From Amphimedon queenslandica (taxonomy: Eukaryota; Porifera; Demospongiae; Haplosclerida; Niphatidae), in contig NW_003546242.1 in NCBI RefSeq assembly GCF_000090795.2, positions 965,276 to 993,737 of the forward strand: 28,462 nucleotides of DNA. The letters run 5' to 3'. The notes under the pieces were generated by a model. That model did not search any database and was not told the origin of the DNA. It worked only from the letters and a program-made list of their open reading frames with translations. The translations under genes and the position numbers were made by a program. Of the stretch, positions 18,676-28,462 are shown one piece after another; the stretch's first letter is position 1; every line of letters starts with the position of its first letter.

Positions 18676-19107
18676 TATTGTAGTATAAGTAGGTCACAAA
18701 GCCAAGATCTGGATAGGAGAGGAAATCCCATTCTGCCTCCTGGAGGAGATCCGGCAATCCCTCCTGGAGGAGATCCAGCAAACCCTCCTGGGGGGGCTCC
18801 AGTAGTCCCTCCTGGAGGAGATCCAGCAAACCCTCCTGGAGGGGCTCCAGTAGTCCCTCTTGGAAGTGAACCCGTAGTCTCTCATGGAGCAGCTCTGGCA
18901 GTCCCTCTTGAAGGTGCACTTGTTTCTCCCGGAGGAACTCCAGCAGTCCGTCCTGGAGGTGCACCTATAGTTCCTCATGTAATTCCTCCTGCCCCAGCAC
19001 TGCCTTTGCTAAACCAGCAAAGGCAGCTCATTATTGCCCAATTGAGGGCTGTCAATAAACAAATCATAAGTCTTTATTATGATGTACTAAATTATATTCC
19101 ATATTAG
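18664..19107 (+). CDS. Pro/Gly-rich repeat protein, hypothetical
   Basis: This is an intact 147-residue frame. Residues of about 25-105 are a run of 8-residue repeats such as PPGGDPAN and PPGGAPVV, encoded by a 24-bp minisatellite. The C-terminal 45 residues are non-repetitive, with LLNQQRQLIIAQLRAVNKQI, which could form a helix. The 24-bp unit is a multiple of three, so an opposite-strand frame (18964-18620) is open as well, and the frame alone is weak evidence. I recognise no family. It lies between the broken gypsy and Helitron sequences and may be part of an element's non-coding DNA. Confidence 0.25.
   Translation: MYRFYCSISRSQSQDLDRRGNPILPPGGDPAIPPGGDPANPPGGAPVVPPGGDPANPPGGAPVVPLGSEPVVSHGAALAVPLEGALVSPGGTPAVRPGGAPIVPHVIPPAPALPLLNQQRQLIIAQLRAVNKQIISLYYDVLNYIPY
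18736..18972. repeat. 24-bp minisatellite, about 10 units
   Basis: The unit is CCTCCTGGAGGAGATCCAGC followed by AAAC, alternating with a variant carrying GGGGCTCCAGTAGTC. The two unit types alternate in the middle of the array, suggesting that a 48-bp double unit was also copied. Divergence grows toward the right end. CCTCCTGGAGG is itself palindromic. Confidence 0.9.
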
Positions 19108-19129
19108 TATCTCAATCTACTGAGAAGAC

Positions 19130-20146
19130 CTGGCAGGGGCAGGAGTAGGAGGCCAAGACTCCGAATCGGAACAAAAAGTTATAACTTTTACTAACCATCA
19201 TGGTGTTATCTCTAGCCTAACAATTGTCTGAAAACATTTCGCTCTCTGTATAATCTGGCGACTTAAAGGATCCAAATTTTCCCATTCTTTGGGCAGTGGC
19301 TCACACTTAAACCCATGGAGCACACAACGTGCTAGAACTTCATTTTTCCAAATAATATGTTTACAATGATTACAAATATAAATAACTTTATTTAATGCTA
19401 TAGGATCATTCCCTCTAATGTAATGTAATAGGATATTCGAAACATAACTATCTAAACTTTTAGCTTCAGCGACTTTTTTTTTTCATAAATGCCTGTCATA
19501 GCTACAACAAGCATTAACAGCCTGATCAGACAAAGCTTTCTTAAATTCATCAATAGCATCTGAATACTTAAAATACAGTACAGTATTTAAGTTTGGTATT
19601 CTAAATGGGTCATCATCTTCACCATTATTAATAGCATAATGCACATTATCAAATTCAGTCTCATCGGCTTCATTAATTTCTAAATTTATCAATTGTGCTA
19701 CATTGTCATCAGCTAGGGATGAATCAATAATATCTATTGTTAAATGGGCATTTCTAGCAACATAAAAGTGTGTCAAAGGCGTCTCAACAAAGGATAATGA
19801 ACAAATGCATTGCGTAAAATATGCAGCATGCCTTTACATTCAGTATCACTACTACTACACATAATAGGATGGCCTATTCTTTCACAAACAATTTCTGAAT
19901 ATTTAAAATATTTTGCAACATTATTTTCATCTTTCTTAACAATTTTCGTTACAATTCCATTATCACAGAGATCATGTTCATGCACTTAAACTATTTCTTG
20001 AACATCCAGGGATCTCGTCGTATAATGATTATTGGGACAATTATCACATGCATCTAAATGCTTCCTCATTCTTTAAGAGGTTCATCGAAATATCGTCTAA
20101 CTTCAATCATGGAACTAATGTCACTTTGTAAGAAAGGCTTCCAGCT
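19130..20146 (-). pseudogene. Helitron polyprotein, N-terminal region (part 2)
   Basis: Frames at 19985-19773 and 19776-19483 and their continuation carry KHLDACDNCPNNHYTTRSLD, HEHDLCDNGIVTKIVKKDEN and SDAIDEFKKALSDQAVNACC. Then come IYICNHCKHIIWKNEVLARC and PLPKEWENLDPLSRQIIQRA (about 19310-19260). This succession (cysteine-rich part, then a LxPLxxxxIxR motif) is what I know from the region before the Helitron_like_N (Rep) domain in sponge and cnidarian Helitrons. A stop and a T-run at 19475-19485 and others break it. The sequence ends near 19170-19130 before the Rep core. It continues part 1 (23550-24700) across the inserted hAT element. Confidence 0.6.
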
Positions 20147-20235
20147 GTCAGTACCAGGGGCAGTTTCAGGATTCAGAAGTTGGATGTACGTTGTGGAAGT
20201 GGCGCAAAGCGCGTCGCAAAACTTTAGAGCACGTC

Positions 20236-20265
20236 CATTTTGGCGGTGCTAGCACTGCCAAAATG
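20236..20265. repeat. 30-bp near-perfect palindrome
   Basis: CATTTTGGCGGTGCT is followed at once by AGCACTGCCAAAATG, with 14 of 15 pairs matching. It lies about 80 bp inside the left end of the hAT element and could be a subterminal feature or a separate tiny insertion. Confidence 0.8.
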
Positions 20266-20365
20266 CGCTATGCAATAGTATTATAATGCGGTAGGCGTAA
20301 CCTACAATAATCATTATAATTATTGTTTATTCATCAAAGTAATTAAACAATTCTAAACAAAAGTT

Positions 20366-23211
20366 TCAGTTATTAGACAGGATATTTCCAACTTCCAATC
20401 TTCTCGGATGTAGCCTAGCGAATTCATTTATGACTGTAGGTACCTGAACTGAAACATCCCTCTGCAAGTGATGAAGCTCAGTAGACGTGAGACGATTATT
20501 CCCAATTGTGGATCTCATAGCCATCTTGATTCTATTGAGCCGCTCAACAATCATTTAGCACTACAGTAGGTGACTGGTAAAGTGTAGAGGATACGTAGTA
20601 GTTCTCTAATGTTTGGAAACATTGAAGTGGTGTGTGGCAAAGTCGTTTCACTGTTGTTTGAAGATAGGCACTGCCACGGCTGTTGTCTTCAGTCCATTTA
20701 AGGTGCCATGTGTGTAGTTCACCATGCAGACAAGAATAAAAAGGAAGATCATAAGTGTACATTTTACCAACATCTGCTATTTGAGTTGTGGCATCATCCA
20801 ATGAACTTTTTAGTAAAACTGATGGAATTAAGACTAGTTCAGATAAAGCAAGCTGTGGATGCTTGTCAAAACAATTTGTCATTTCTGATTTGATGTGGTC
20901 TAACAAAGGTGTTGTGTTACGTAGGCCAGGTTTTGATTGTGTATCTAATAGATTGCGAATTTAAAAAAATAAGTAGTTTGCGCTTCCAACAATTGCAAGT
21001 TGCTAGCATAGCTAGTCACACTCACAAGTTAACTGATTGTCTTGTTTCTCTCATTTGCCATCTATAGCTACTGCCACAGATTGATTAACTTGCTCCAAGA
21101 TGTGATGGCATTGGGACTTGACTAGATGAGGTAATTTGGGCCGGAAATATCACTTACAATGCTGTAAATAAAACATGTGTAGAGAAAATGATTGTTAAGC
21201 GTGGCGCTTATTAATTATTATAGGTGTGGCATTTATCAATTATTATTAATTACGATTATTTTCATTGCGAGATGTATTCCAGACTTGCAATTTGCAATCA
21301 AAAAAATGTCAATGAAAACCCGGTCTACGGTAGTTCGCTGATAGTCCTCTTTTGGTGTTTGCAATGGGATAATACTATGTGGTGTCTGATGTCCACATAA
21401 TCTAGGAAGTGATAATTCTCTGCCAGAAGAGGTAGCTAGTAGCTGTATCTCTGAAAACCACCAATCATGATTTTATTCAACATCTTTTTGTAGATTTTGA
21501 AAGACTGATACACAGCTATTTACCTCTGAAACTGCTTGAACTAATTCATGGGCTTCAGACTGAAGGCTTTTAGTGATGGGCAGGAGATAGCTTAAGCAAG
21601 AACTTGTGATAACCAAAGCACTCTGAAATTTAGTTGTCATGACAGCCAGAGAAGGGGTGTTGGCATCTGTCAAGGAGTCTCTACTGCATTTACTGGAGCC
21701 TTCGTTGGAAACTGCTTTAAAATATGAAACCAAACATGGAAGTAGCTTCCAAAACTGATCTAAGGCATCTATCATATCCACCCACCAAGTACAACACAAG
21801 TCTTTAAGCTTCTTGACTCTTGATGGAAGTGTGCCAGCAGGCATGGTGTTGTCTATGCTATCCTCAAGTTTTCTTTCCCTTTTTTGATGTGCAGAGAAAA
21901 AAATCGAAACTTTGTTAACAGTCTCGATCATATTGTTAATACTTTTCTCATCCAGGCACTTAACACTGGCCAAGTTTAGGCTGTGAGAAGCACAACGAAG
22001 GTAGAGAGCTAAAGGATGGTCCAAGGATATTAAAGCTGCTGTACCTTTAAGGCTACCCTACATTGCCAGCACCAGCGTAAGCTTGGCCACGTAGCCTGGA
22101 AAGGTCTCATTCCAAAGAATTCAGAAATGAAATGATTTTTGAGATAGAGCACTTCCAGTCATTCCACTGTCACATTCTATAAAAGCCAGAAAGTCCTCAT
22201 GTATGACATTGTCTTCAGCATTCACATATCTCAAAACAATAGCAAGTTGTTCTTTGTTTGTGCAGTCAGTAACTTTGTCTGCAATTATTGTATAATAGGA
22301 AGCCATTATAATTTTGGTGCCAATCTTTCATGTCATTATATTGCCTAGAAAATCAAGAATTTCATTCTGAATACAATAAAATGTGTCGCATTTCTCTTAA
22401 CCACAGAGCGACTCAGCAATTGTTCTTTTAGGACTTTCCCCTGCTCCTATTCTAAATTGTAACAGAGCCCATTTGCCATGTTGTGAAGTTGGATCGTGCT
22501 CAAAATTGTGGAGACTATCACAATGCTCACGAAGCGGGATGTTCTGTTGTCCACATAAAAGAGTAGTTTTAACAATGGATGCAAGTTTCTGACAATTAAA
22601 AGCTAGTATATCTGCTTTGGCCTGATAAGTTGACATTGTATACTAGGCTGCTGATTGGTCATCACTTTGGTGAATTCACTCATTTTTATTCCAGAAAATT
22701 TTTGGAATTCCTTTGTTTCATGCTTACAAAGAATTTCCAGAACTTTCTGAAAATTAGTGAGGGGCTTCATCACTAGTACTCCAGGATCAGAATGGAGGTT
22801 ATTGCTTGGTGTATAGAACAAGGTACAAGGTAAACGATAACCCCATTATCATACTCACTGTATTGTAACCCTCGATATCTGGTCAGCTGATGTTATTGAA
22901 AAGCACACCAATTGCAACCTGGTGGAAACTTGTATGTTGGCTCAGGTACAAAATGTTCCTTAAATAGACAAACTTGTGATCTGTCACAGCAGTACAACCA
23001 GCTGATACAGTTGGTAGAAATGTTCCAAGATCATTGTGACGAACCGTTGGTTGCTTAGCAGGTGGAGGACCTTCAAATAATGGAGTTGGAGGATCCTGTG
23101 AGCTGGTAGATTGTTCATCATCAGATGCCTGCGATGTCTCAGTCTGACAGTGACTAGTGGCTGCTGTGTTTCATTATCAGGCTCAGTTTCATTACTATAA
23201 AGATTATACAT
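20366..23211 (-). pseudogene. hAT transposase, ZMYM1-like, decayed
   Basis: From the N-terminus: a region with NDLGTFLPTVSAGCTAV (about 23030-22985), a TTF-like cysteine region around 22850-22800, and VKTTLLCGQQNIPLREHCDS (about 22580-22525). Next come YTIIADKVTDCTNKEQLAIV (22300-22240) with the first catalytic Asp, and LALYLRCASHSLNLASVKCL (22010-21955), the CxxH segment. The insertion domain follows to 21473. The dimerisation end has NRIKMAMRSTIGNNRLT and INEFARLHPRRLEV (20530-20385). The frame is cut by shifts and probable introns (for example 20930-21320). The usual start cannot be placed. Function in an active copy would be excision and insertion with 8-bp duplications. Confidence 0.85.
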
Positions 23212-23549
23212 GGGCTAGATCATATTTGAATTAATCATGATTTAATTTTAGTACCTGTTTGAATCATTTAATCTGGAAAAGTAATATAGCGAAGACATCC
23301 TGAGCAACTTTAACCAAAAAAAACAAGCTATGAAGCCACTTTTAGCCGATATCAACAGAAACCATATGAACATACACGTGGTAACAATAACAGTTGATTA
23401 AATTTTAGAAATGATAACATCATAACTATAACTTTAAAGCCCTTGCTTTTAATTTATCGATGCAGAAGAAATAATGTTGATTCATCAGAATAATGGGGGT
23501 TCTCAAGCACCCTGAGCACCCCTCTAAATTCGCTTCTGTCTGTGTACAG

Positions 23550-24700
23550 TGCCATTGAGGGTAGGCTTTCTCTTATTAGTATACATTCTATTATCATCAA
23601 CCATTATTATCTTTAGAATCACTATCATCATTTCATTCTTCTGCTCTATCAATACATGAGACATTGACACTCCCTGCTACATAACAGATGCCATTGTATC
23701 AACAGAGATTGCAATTGGACTATCTAATGGTCTATCAGAGTCATCATTAGAATACAAATATGCTGATTCATAAAATTAAGGCTCACTGTTTTTTGTGTGA
23801 CATTGCTCACCAAAATTACTAACGCTATTCAACTTCAATTTCCTAATGCTATTTGATGCACGCATCAATAGACTAACTTTGTGGGATCTGTGTCTCAATA
23901 CTGATTTTAACAATATACTTGATGCAGCGTTACATTTACTGTGATATGATATGTTCTCAAAATGTACCCCATTCATACTTGATGGCAAGTAATCATCTAC
24001 TATTTCGGGGCTGTAATATAAGGCTTCCTGAATTTTCGTAAAATAATAGTCCTTTGCTTCACTATTTGGTGCAGGTAGTGAGTAATTAGAATGTAGTCTA
24101 TACAATATTTGACCATAATGACGTTCATAATAATCTTTTTTCAGATGCCTTTTATTTTCTTTATTAGGTGCTAACTTTCAATTTATCCATTTTGTCATTA
24201 GAAAGTTTAAATCTCAATAATTAATCCTTTGTTGCACTTAATATTGCATCTCTATTTTCATATTAATGCTTTAAACATTTCTGTCTTTGCAGGCAGGATT
24301 TTGTTGTTAGCGTTCCTTTGATTTCCTATTTTGGGGTGTGGATTCCTTTGATAATGTTCTCTAGAAGATTCTTTGTTGGTTGTGGATTCTTTTGATTGCA
24401 CCATCTAGAATAACTTTTTTAGAGTACCTAATAGATTTTACAATTTTGGCGTCCTTGTTCCTGTTATACCAATTTCTACATTTTTGCAATATATAGCCAG
24501 AGTTCAATTAATGGAACTGGTTAGAATACGCAAGCTTATATCTTTGACTAATTTTAAAAGCAATTTTTGCCTTACTTTTCAGTGTCTTACATTGCCTTAT
24601 ATGGTACATTTGAGCATAAGAACTATTTTTATCAATAAATTCTACCTCTTCTCATTTATTTTCATATTTTTAAAACTCCTTTACATTTTTCTTTTTTCTA
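23550..24700 (-). pseudogene. Helitron polyprotein, N-terminal region (part 1)
   Basis: Fragments read CKTLKSKAKIAFKISQRYKL (about 24585), YNRNKDAKIVKSIRYSKK (about 24460), SSREHYQRNPHPKIGNQRNA (about 24360), then LPAPNSEAKDYYFTKIQEAL and ILLKSVLRHRSHKVSLLMRA (24080-23870). Repeated Y-x-R-N-x-x-K basic units followed by an arginine-rich LLMRAxxSIRKL segment are typical of the N-terminus of Helitron proteins in sponges and hydrozoans, as I remember them. The 24105-23776 frame is the longest intact piece. It continues to about 23570 (ESAYLYSNDDSDRPLDSP) and then meets the hAT element. Stops and shifts show decay. Confidence 0.55.
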
Positions 24701-24719
24701 CTTCCCTTTTTTACAACTA

Positions 24720-25205
24720 GCACAACAATTAAACTTAGAATGACAACAACACACAAGTACCATAACATAAAGTAGGGAGACAACATGCAAGTATTTCTAT
24801 TTTTACAATTTGCAAATCTGCTGCTAATCATTATGAACACTTATCTTGACGTATCCCATCACAGTGCTATATACTAGTGCAGCTGACCAAAACTATCTTC
24901 AAGTAACAGAGCAGCTGACGTTAAAGTCACTCTATTTAACTTAGGATGTATAAACATTTTATTACTCATTTTTTTCCTATCAGTAGCTCTTGAAAGAACT
25001 GGTAATCTTACTTTGTGCACTCCTTAAAAGCAAGCAGAACTGCAGAAGAAGAGAAAAGACAAGAACAGAGCGGACTTATGAATGATTTCTATTGCTATGG
25101 CAACATTGAGCATCCACAAATTACTTCAAATTGGCGTATGCAAAGGATGGGGTGTGTTTATCACAGCCATAATACTTTCTTTTTGGCCATAAAAGTGAAT
25201 GAATT
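24720..25205. other. No gene seen; AT-rich spacer
   Basis: An open frame begins at 25015 and runs into repeat copy B (to 25251), without recognisable domains. I see no RNA gene or element end. Confidence 0.4.
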
Positions 25206-25545
25206 TTCTCGAACTACCTTTGTGATCCTTCTACCAAGTCCAAAAGAGTGATGTAAAAGCCAACATAACCACTTCTCTGGCTTAAAAGATTAGAGGGGAG
25301 ATAAAAAATGAAAAAAGAAAAACATCAGAAGAATTTTGCAGAATTTTGAATTTGCGTATTATTCAGAATGTCTCCTGCTACATAATTGTCCACTTTAATG
25401 GCACCAGGAGAATCGCCCAGTGAAGAAGAGCTCAACTAAGCCATTTATAAGGCTGCACAACATAAGATAAAAGAGTTATAATCTTTTGAAATATAAAAAT
25501 TTGGTTGCCATCCTGAAAATTGAACCTCAACCCTACATATAGGCT
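25206..25545 (+). repeat. 0.6-kb repeat family, copy B (partial)
   Basis: It starts with GAACTACCTTTGTGATCCTT, like copy D, and runs through TGATGTAAAAGCCAAC, GGAGAATCGCCCAGTGAAGA, AAGCCATTTATAAGGCTG and ATATAGGCTACC. It lacks the first 230 bases of the family. Confidence 0.8.
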
Positions 25546-25742
25546 ACCTCCCACCAATAGAATTATAGAATTATCATTTTACTCCCAAGAAGTCTTGTCA
25601 TATATGTTCTACTTCTGTGTCACCAGCAGTCCCTACACCAAGTATTACTTAATGGCAACTAATCTCGAGGTGTGGTGATATCACGCTTAATAACTAGTTC
25701 ATAATGACACAAGATGATTGTGAGATATGGAAAGTACCTCAG

Positions 25743-26057
25743 TAGTCCTTGACTTTCACTCCAAAGAATGGTGTGAAAGTCACCTTAAGCTGTTCTTAAG
25801 TTTAAAATATTTCCTGTGTATAGAAGATACAAGGAAGAAGAAAAAGTCTGAAAAAATTTGCAGAAACTTGAATTTGAGCCTTTTATCCACCAATGCTCAA
25901 ACTACACAATAGTCCATTTTAAAGGTACCTGGAGAATTACTCAGTGAAGGAGAGCTCATCAAAGCCATTTATAAGCCTGTACAACGTAAGATGGAGTTAC
26001 ATTCATTTGAAAACTTTAAATTTGCTTCCCATCTTGAAAAATGGAACTCAACCCTAT
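25743..26057 (+). repeat. 0.6-kb repeat family, copy C (partial)
   Basis: It is aligned with copies A and D from CCTTGACTTTCACTCC to CATCTTGAAAAATGGAACTC. It carries the peptide KKKSEKICRNLNLSLL. In this copy the codon that is TAA in A, B and D (after GELI) is AAA. It lies in direct orientation 537 bp after copy B. Confidence 0.75.
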
Positions 26058-26060
26058 AAT

Positions 26061-26640
26061 AATAAACTACAATAAAGTACTCTACCTCTAGTGCTACATC
26101 CCTTTCTTGAAGGACCAGTGTCAGTATCAAGAACACTCGTAACAGTGCCTTATACAGTAATAATAATGATAACAATAAACTACAACAAAGTACCATACCT
26201 CTGGTGCTACTCCCTTTGTTGATGGACCAGTATCAGTATCAACAACAGACTTAAAAGTGCCTTCAACAATAATAATAATAATAATAATAAGCTACAACAA
26301 AGTACCATACATCTAGTGCTACGTCCCTTTGTTGATGGACCAGTATCAGTATTAACAATAGTCTTAACAGTGCCTAAAACAATAATAACATTATTGATAA
26401 TAATAGTAATAACTATAATGAAGAACCATACCACTAGTGCTATGTCCCTTAATTGATCCAGCAGCAGGGCCTAAAACAACAACAACAACAACAATAATTA
26501 ACAATTATTATGTCCCATACCTCTAGTGATACGTCCATTAGCAGTATTAATAGTCGTAACAGTGCCTAAAGCAGTAACAATAATAATTGACAATGATAGT
26601 GTACCACACCTTCAATGCTATGTCCATTATTTGGTGAACA
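26061..26640. repeat. Minisatellite of six units, 95-117 bp
   Basis: Each unit has an AAT/AAC microsatellite, then ACCATACCTCTAGTGCTA, CGTCCCTTTGTTGATGGACC, AGTATCAGTATTAACAATAG and ACAGTGCCTAAA. Units start at about 26061, 26161, 26270, 26381, 26477 and 26573. The microsatellite part is (AAT)8 near 26267-26290 and (AAC)5-6 near 26477. Minus-strand frames through it give Leu-rich runs without meaning. Confidence 0.85.
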
Positions 26641-27860
26641 TCTAGTACCATTTAACCCTACTATACTTTGTTCTTTAGTAGTTTGCAAGTCTTCATGTTC
26701 TTTTTGACTTATAAGATGACTATTAATTTTTTCAAAAATTCTTTGTTGATCTACATTAAGCATTGCCTCTTTGCTCAAATGTTAAATTTATCTGCATGTC
26801 AGAAAAATCAGCTGCTGCATCACGTCTTCTATTTTACAAAGCAATTGAGGCTCTTCATCTTCTTTGTTACCAAGTCTTCATTGAAACCAGGTTTTTTTCT
26901 TGCATCAACTACTTTCTTCCAATTACATTCAGCTTCTAATAATTTCTGCAGTTTGTTGAAATGATTCTCAATGCCACGTAGAGATGCTTCTCTGTGATGC
27001 CTAAAAGCTTTTTCCATTGTTTCTCCTTCAATTGTGTGTGTGCTCTTGTCTCTAAAAGGCACATATAAAAAAATTAGCAATTAATAAATATTGTCTCTGT
27101 CCGCTTCTCGCATAGGATTAAATTTCCTATGGTTTGGAAGGACTGGCTTTAATCTAAGTTTGTATGCTCTTTCTCCATTTTCTATTTTATCAAATTTGTA
27201 ATTAGCAACAAATTTCTAAAGTGATACATATTCCGTGTTACTTGGTCCGGTTTGATAAAAGTCTAATTATGCTACTACTGGAAATGTCTTTCTAAGATCG
27301 ATCCATTTTAGTTAAATGTGAATAGTTTTAGATTTTTTGGCTCCTCTTATGAAGCAAGTACACATTAATATACTGTAGAGTTACTGATTTTATGTATAAA
27401 CTTTGACCGAGAAGAAGATTGTAGCTTCATATAGTCCTACTTCCTTAGCTCGAAGTAATTCTTGTCCCATTTTATAAAGCGTGCCGTATATGTTTTAACA
27501 GCTGCTGATTTCATCCCCTCTTTTCTGCTTTAGTGTCATATCTAGTTACATACTTTGTTAAGGAAAGATTCCTCTCAGCTATGTATTGTAATTCCATATT
27601 TGCATGCCACAATTTTAACAGTAAAGGATTGTAGTCATTGACTCCAACTTCTTTTTCACCTCGTTTGAGATAATATATTTTTTGCTTGATTTCAAGCTAT
27701 TTCAACATCATTGTAAATACTATCTCGTACTGGTCTAGGAAAATCAAATCGGAATCTAGATACATAGGTCTTGCCGACTTTACTATTTCGCTCAAAGTAT
27801 TTGCTGCACTTGTGCATACGGTATTTTGTTACCAAAAAATTTAAATCAGGTGACGTATTA
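26640..27860 (-). pseudogene. Helitron polyprotein, end of Rep region to start of helicase
   Basis: Read downward: KYRMHKCSKYFERNSKVGKT and FRFDFPRPVRDS (27850-27720, histidine/cysteine and RFxFPxP motif), then VNDYNPLLLKLWHANMELQY (about 27640-27580) and YVTRYDTKAEK, then MGQELLRAKEVGLYEATIFF (about 27470-27410). After a gap, [20 protein letters not shown] and [12 protein letters not shown] (27080-26980) and [20 protein letters not shown] follow, then MLNVDQQRIFEKINSHLISQ (about 26765-26705), which stands just before the helicase Walker A motif in Helitrons. The Walker A motif itself is absent because the minisatellite begins there. The upstream end is cut by repeat copy D. Several stops break it. 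Confidence 0.75.
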
Positions 27861-28462
27861 TATAGGCGGTAGCCTATAAGTAGGATTGAGGTTGGTTTTT
27901 CAAGATGGCGGCCGTTTTCATGATTTTCAAACACTTATAACTCTTTTATCTTACGTTGTACAGCCTTATAAATGGCTTAAATGAGCTCTCCTTCACTAAG
28001 CGATTCTCCTGGTACCTTTAAAGTGGACTGTAATGTAGCAGGAGCAATTCTGAAGAATAGGCCCAAATTCAAATTTCTGCAAAATTCTTCAGACTTTTTC
28101 TTCTTTCATCTTCTACTATGCACCCGTTAATCTTTTAAGCCAGAGAAGCGCTCGAGTTGGCTTTGACATCATTCCTCTAGGCTTGGGTCAAGGACCACAA
28201 AGGTAGTTTCAAAAAGAAGCGAGGACAGAGAAGAAATGGCAGACAAAATCCAGCTGCAGACACCGCATGGGTTTGTGGTTTGACGCCATTTTAATTTATG
28301 CGCACGTGATCAACATGAAATAATTAACCTAACCACAGAATCATAACAGAATGTAATTTATTAATTTTAAGGAAAAGAATGGAAACAAGTAAATAAAAAG
28401 CATTAAAAATGGAAAAGTATTAGGATTGAATTTGAAAAAAGTAAAGAAACATGAGGGTACTT
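27861..28462 (-). repeat. 0.6-kb repeat family, copy D
   Basis: This is the reverse complement of copy A over its whole length, beginning at the window's last base and ending at GGCTACCGCCTATATAATAC. It contains the same ATGGCGTCAAACCACAAACC start, the KKKSEEFCRNLNLGLF peptide, and GESLSEGELI before TAA. The outer end is not visible. Confidence 0.85.
27902..27912 (+). promoter_or_regulatory. YY1-like motif AAGATGGCGGC
   Basis: AAGATGGCGGC is the core of the YY1-type promoter motif, which often overlaps start codons in animal promoters. It lies in repeat copy D and reads away from the Helitron remnant. In copy A the equivalent is AAGATGGTGGC on the minus strand. A promoter role is only inferred. 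Confidence 0.35.

Larger units (their letters stand above)
20155..23538. mobile_element. hAT transposon (ZMYM1-like), inserted in the Helitron
   Basis: The left end is CAGGGGCAGTTTCAG and the right end in reverse is CAGAAGCGAATTTAGAGGGG, with 10 of the first 15 positions shared, typical hAT termini. Inside is one minus-strand transposase. The outer 8-bp flanks (GTCAGTAC and TCTGTGTA) do not match exactly, so the duplication has decayed. Helitron coding sequence of the same strand lies on both sides, consistent with insertion. Length is 3384 bp. Confidence 0.7.

Noticed and set aside
18620..18978. Minus-strand Leu- and Ser/Arg-rich repeat frames
   Set aside because: They are other readings of the 24-bp minisatellite.
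25969..26434. Leu-rich minus-strand frames that look like membrane segments
   Set aside because: They come from AAT/AAC microsatellites and the 100-bp tandem units.
11331..28462. Polinton/Maverick-like giant transposon with 0.6-kb TIRs
   Set aside because: The interior holds several unrelated decayed elements and no DNA polymerase, capsid or retroviral-type integrase set of a Polinton.

Overview
The window looks like accessory DNA from an early-branching metazoan, most likely a sponge (an Amphimedon-like genome is my first guess; a cnidarian is the alternative). The DNA is AT-rich. Recognisable introns are very short (about 50-95 bp). The transposon families present (P/THAP9-like, ISL2EU-like DDE_Tnp_4 with YqaJ, ZMYM-type hAT, pogo-like, Helitron, Ty3/gypsy) are ones I associate with such genomes. 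I see no intact host gene, rRNA or tRNA. Almost everything I can identify is a mobile element or its remains. All family assignments come from motif recognition by eye, without any search.

Layout. 1-1720: small repeats, including a 126-bp TAA-flanked MITE and a minisatellite with hairpin units. 1722-4086: a decayed pogo-type DDE transposase on the minus strand, facing away from a decayed OB-fold (RPA-like) gene on the plus strand. 4853-5121: a small hAT-type MITE. 5530-10287: an almost complete 4.76-kb P-superfamily element with 39-bp terminal inverted repeats and a 7-bp target duplication (GCTAAAC). It carries two genes tail to tail, a spliced THAP9/P-type transposase (minus) and a second conserved gene of unknown role (plus). 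10427-11944: a 20-bp tandem array, a fold-back repeat, and copy A of a 0.6-kb repeat family. 12051-13590: an ISL2EU-like pair, a DDE_Tnp_4 transposase (plus) facing a YqaJ exonuclease (minus).

13888-18350: a 5'-truncated Ty3/gypsy retrotransposon on the minus strand (one LTR, integrase, RNase H, RT, protease, zinc knuckle), split by a 748-bp non-autonomous hAT-type element that has a perfect 8-bp target duplication. 18466-19107: a MITE end, a perfect hairpin and a 24-bp minisatellite inside an open frame. 19130-24700: the N-terminal part of a Helitron polyprotein (minus), split by a 3.4-kb ZMYM-type hAT transposon at 20155-23538. 25206-26057: copies B and C of the 0.6-kb repeat. 26061-27860: a second Helitron piece (the end of the Rep-like region to the helicase start) that runs into a minisatellite. 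27861-28462: copy D of the 0.6-kb repeat, inverted relative to copy A and cut by the window end.

The coding regions carry frameshifts, stops and, in the P-type and pogo-type transposases, substitutions at predicted catalytic residues, so none of these copies is likely to work now. The most unusual object is the two-gene P-superfamily element. The ISL2EU-like transposase/YqaJ pair and the 0.6-kb repeat family with a conserved short peptide are next.
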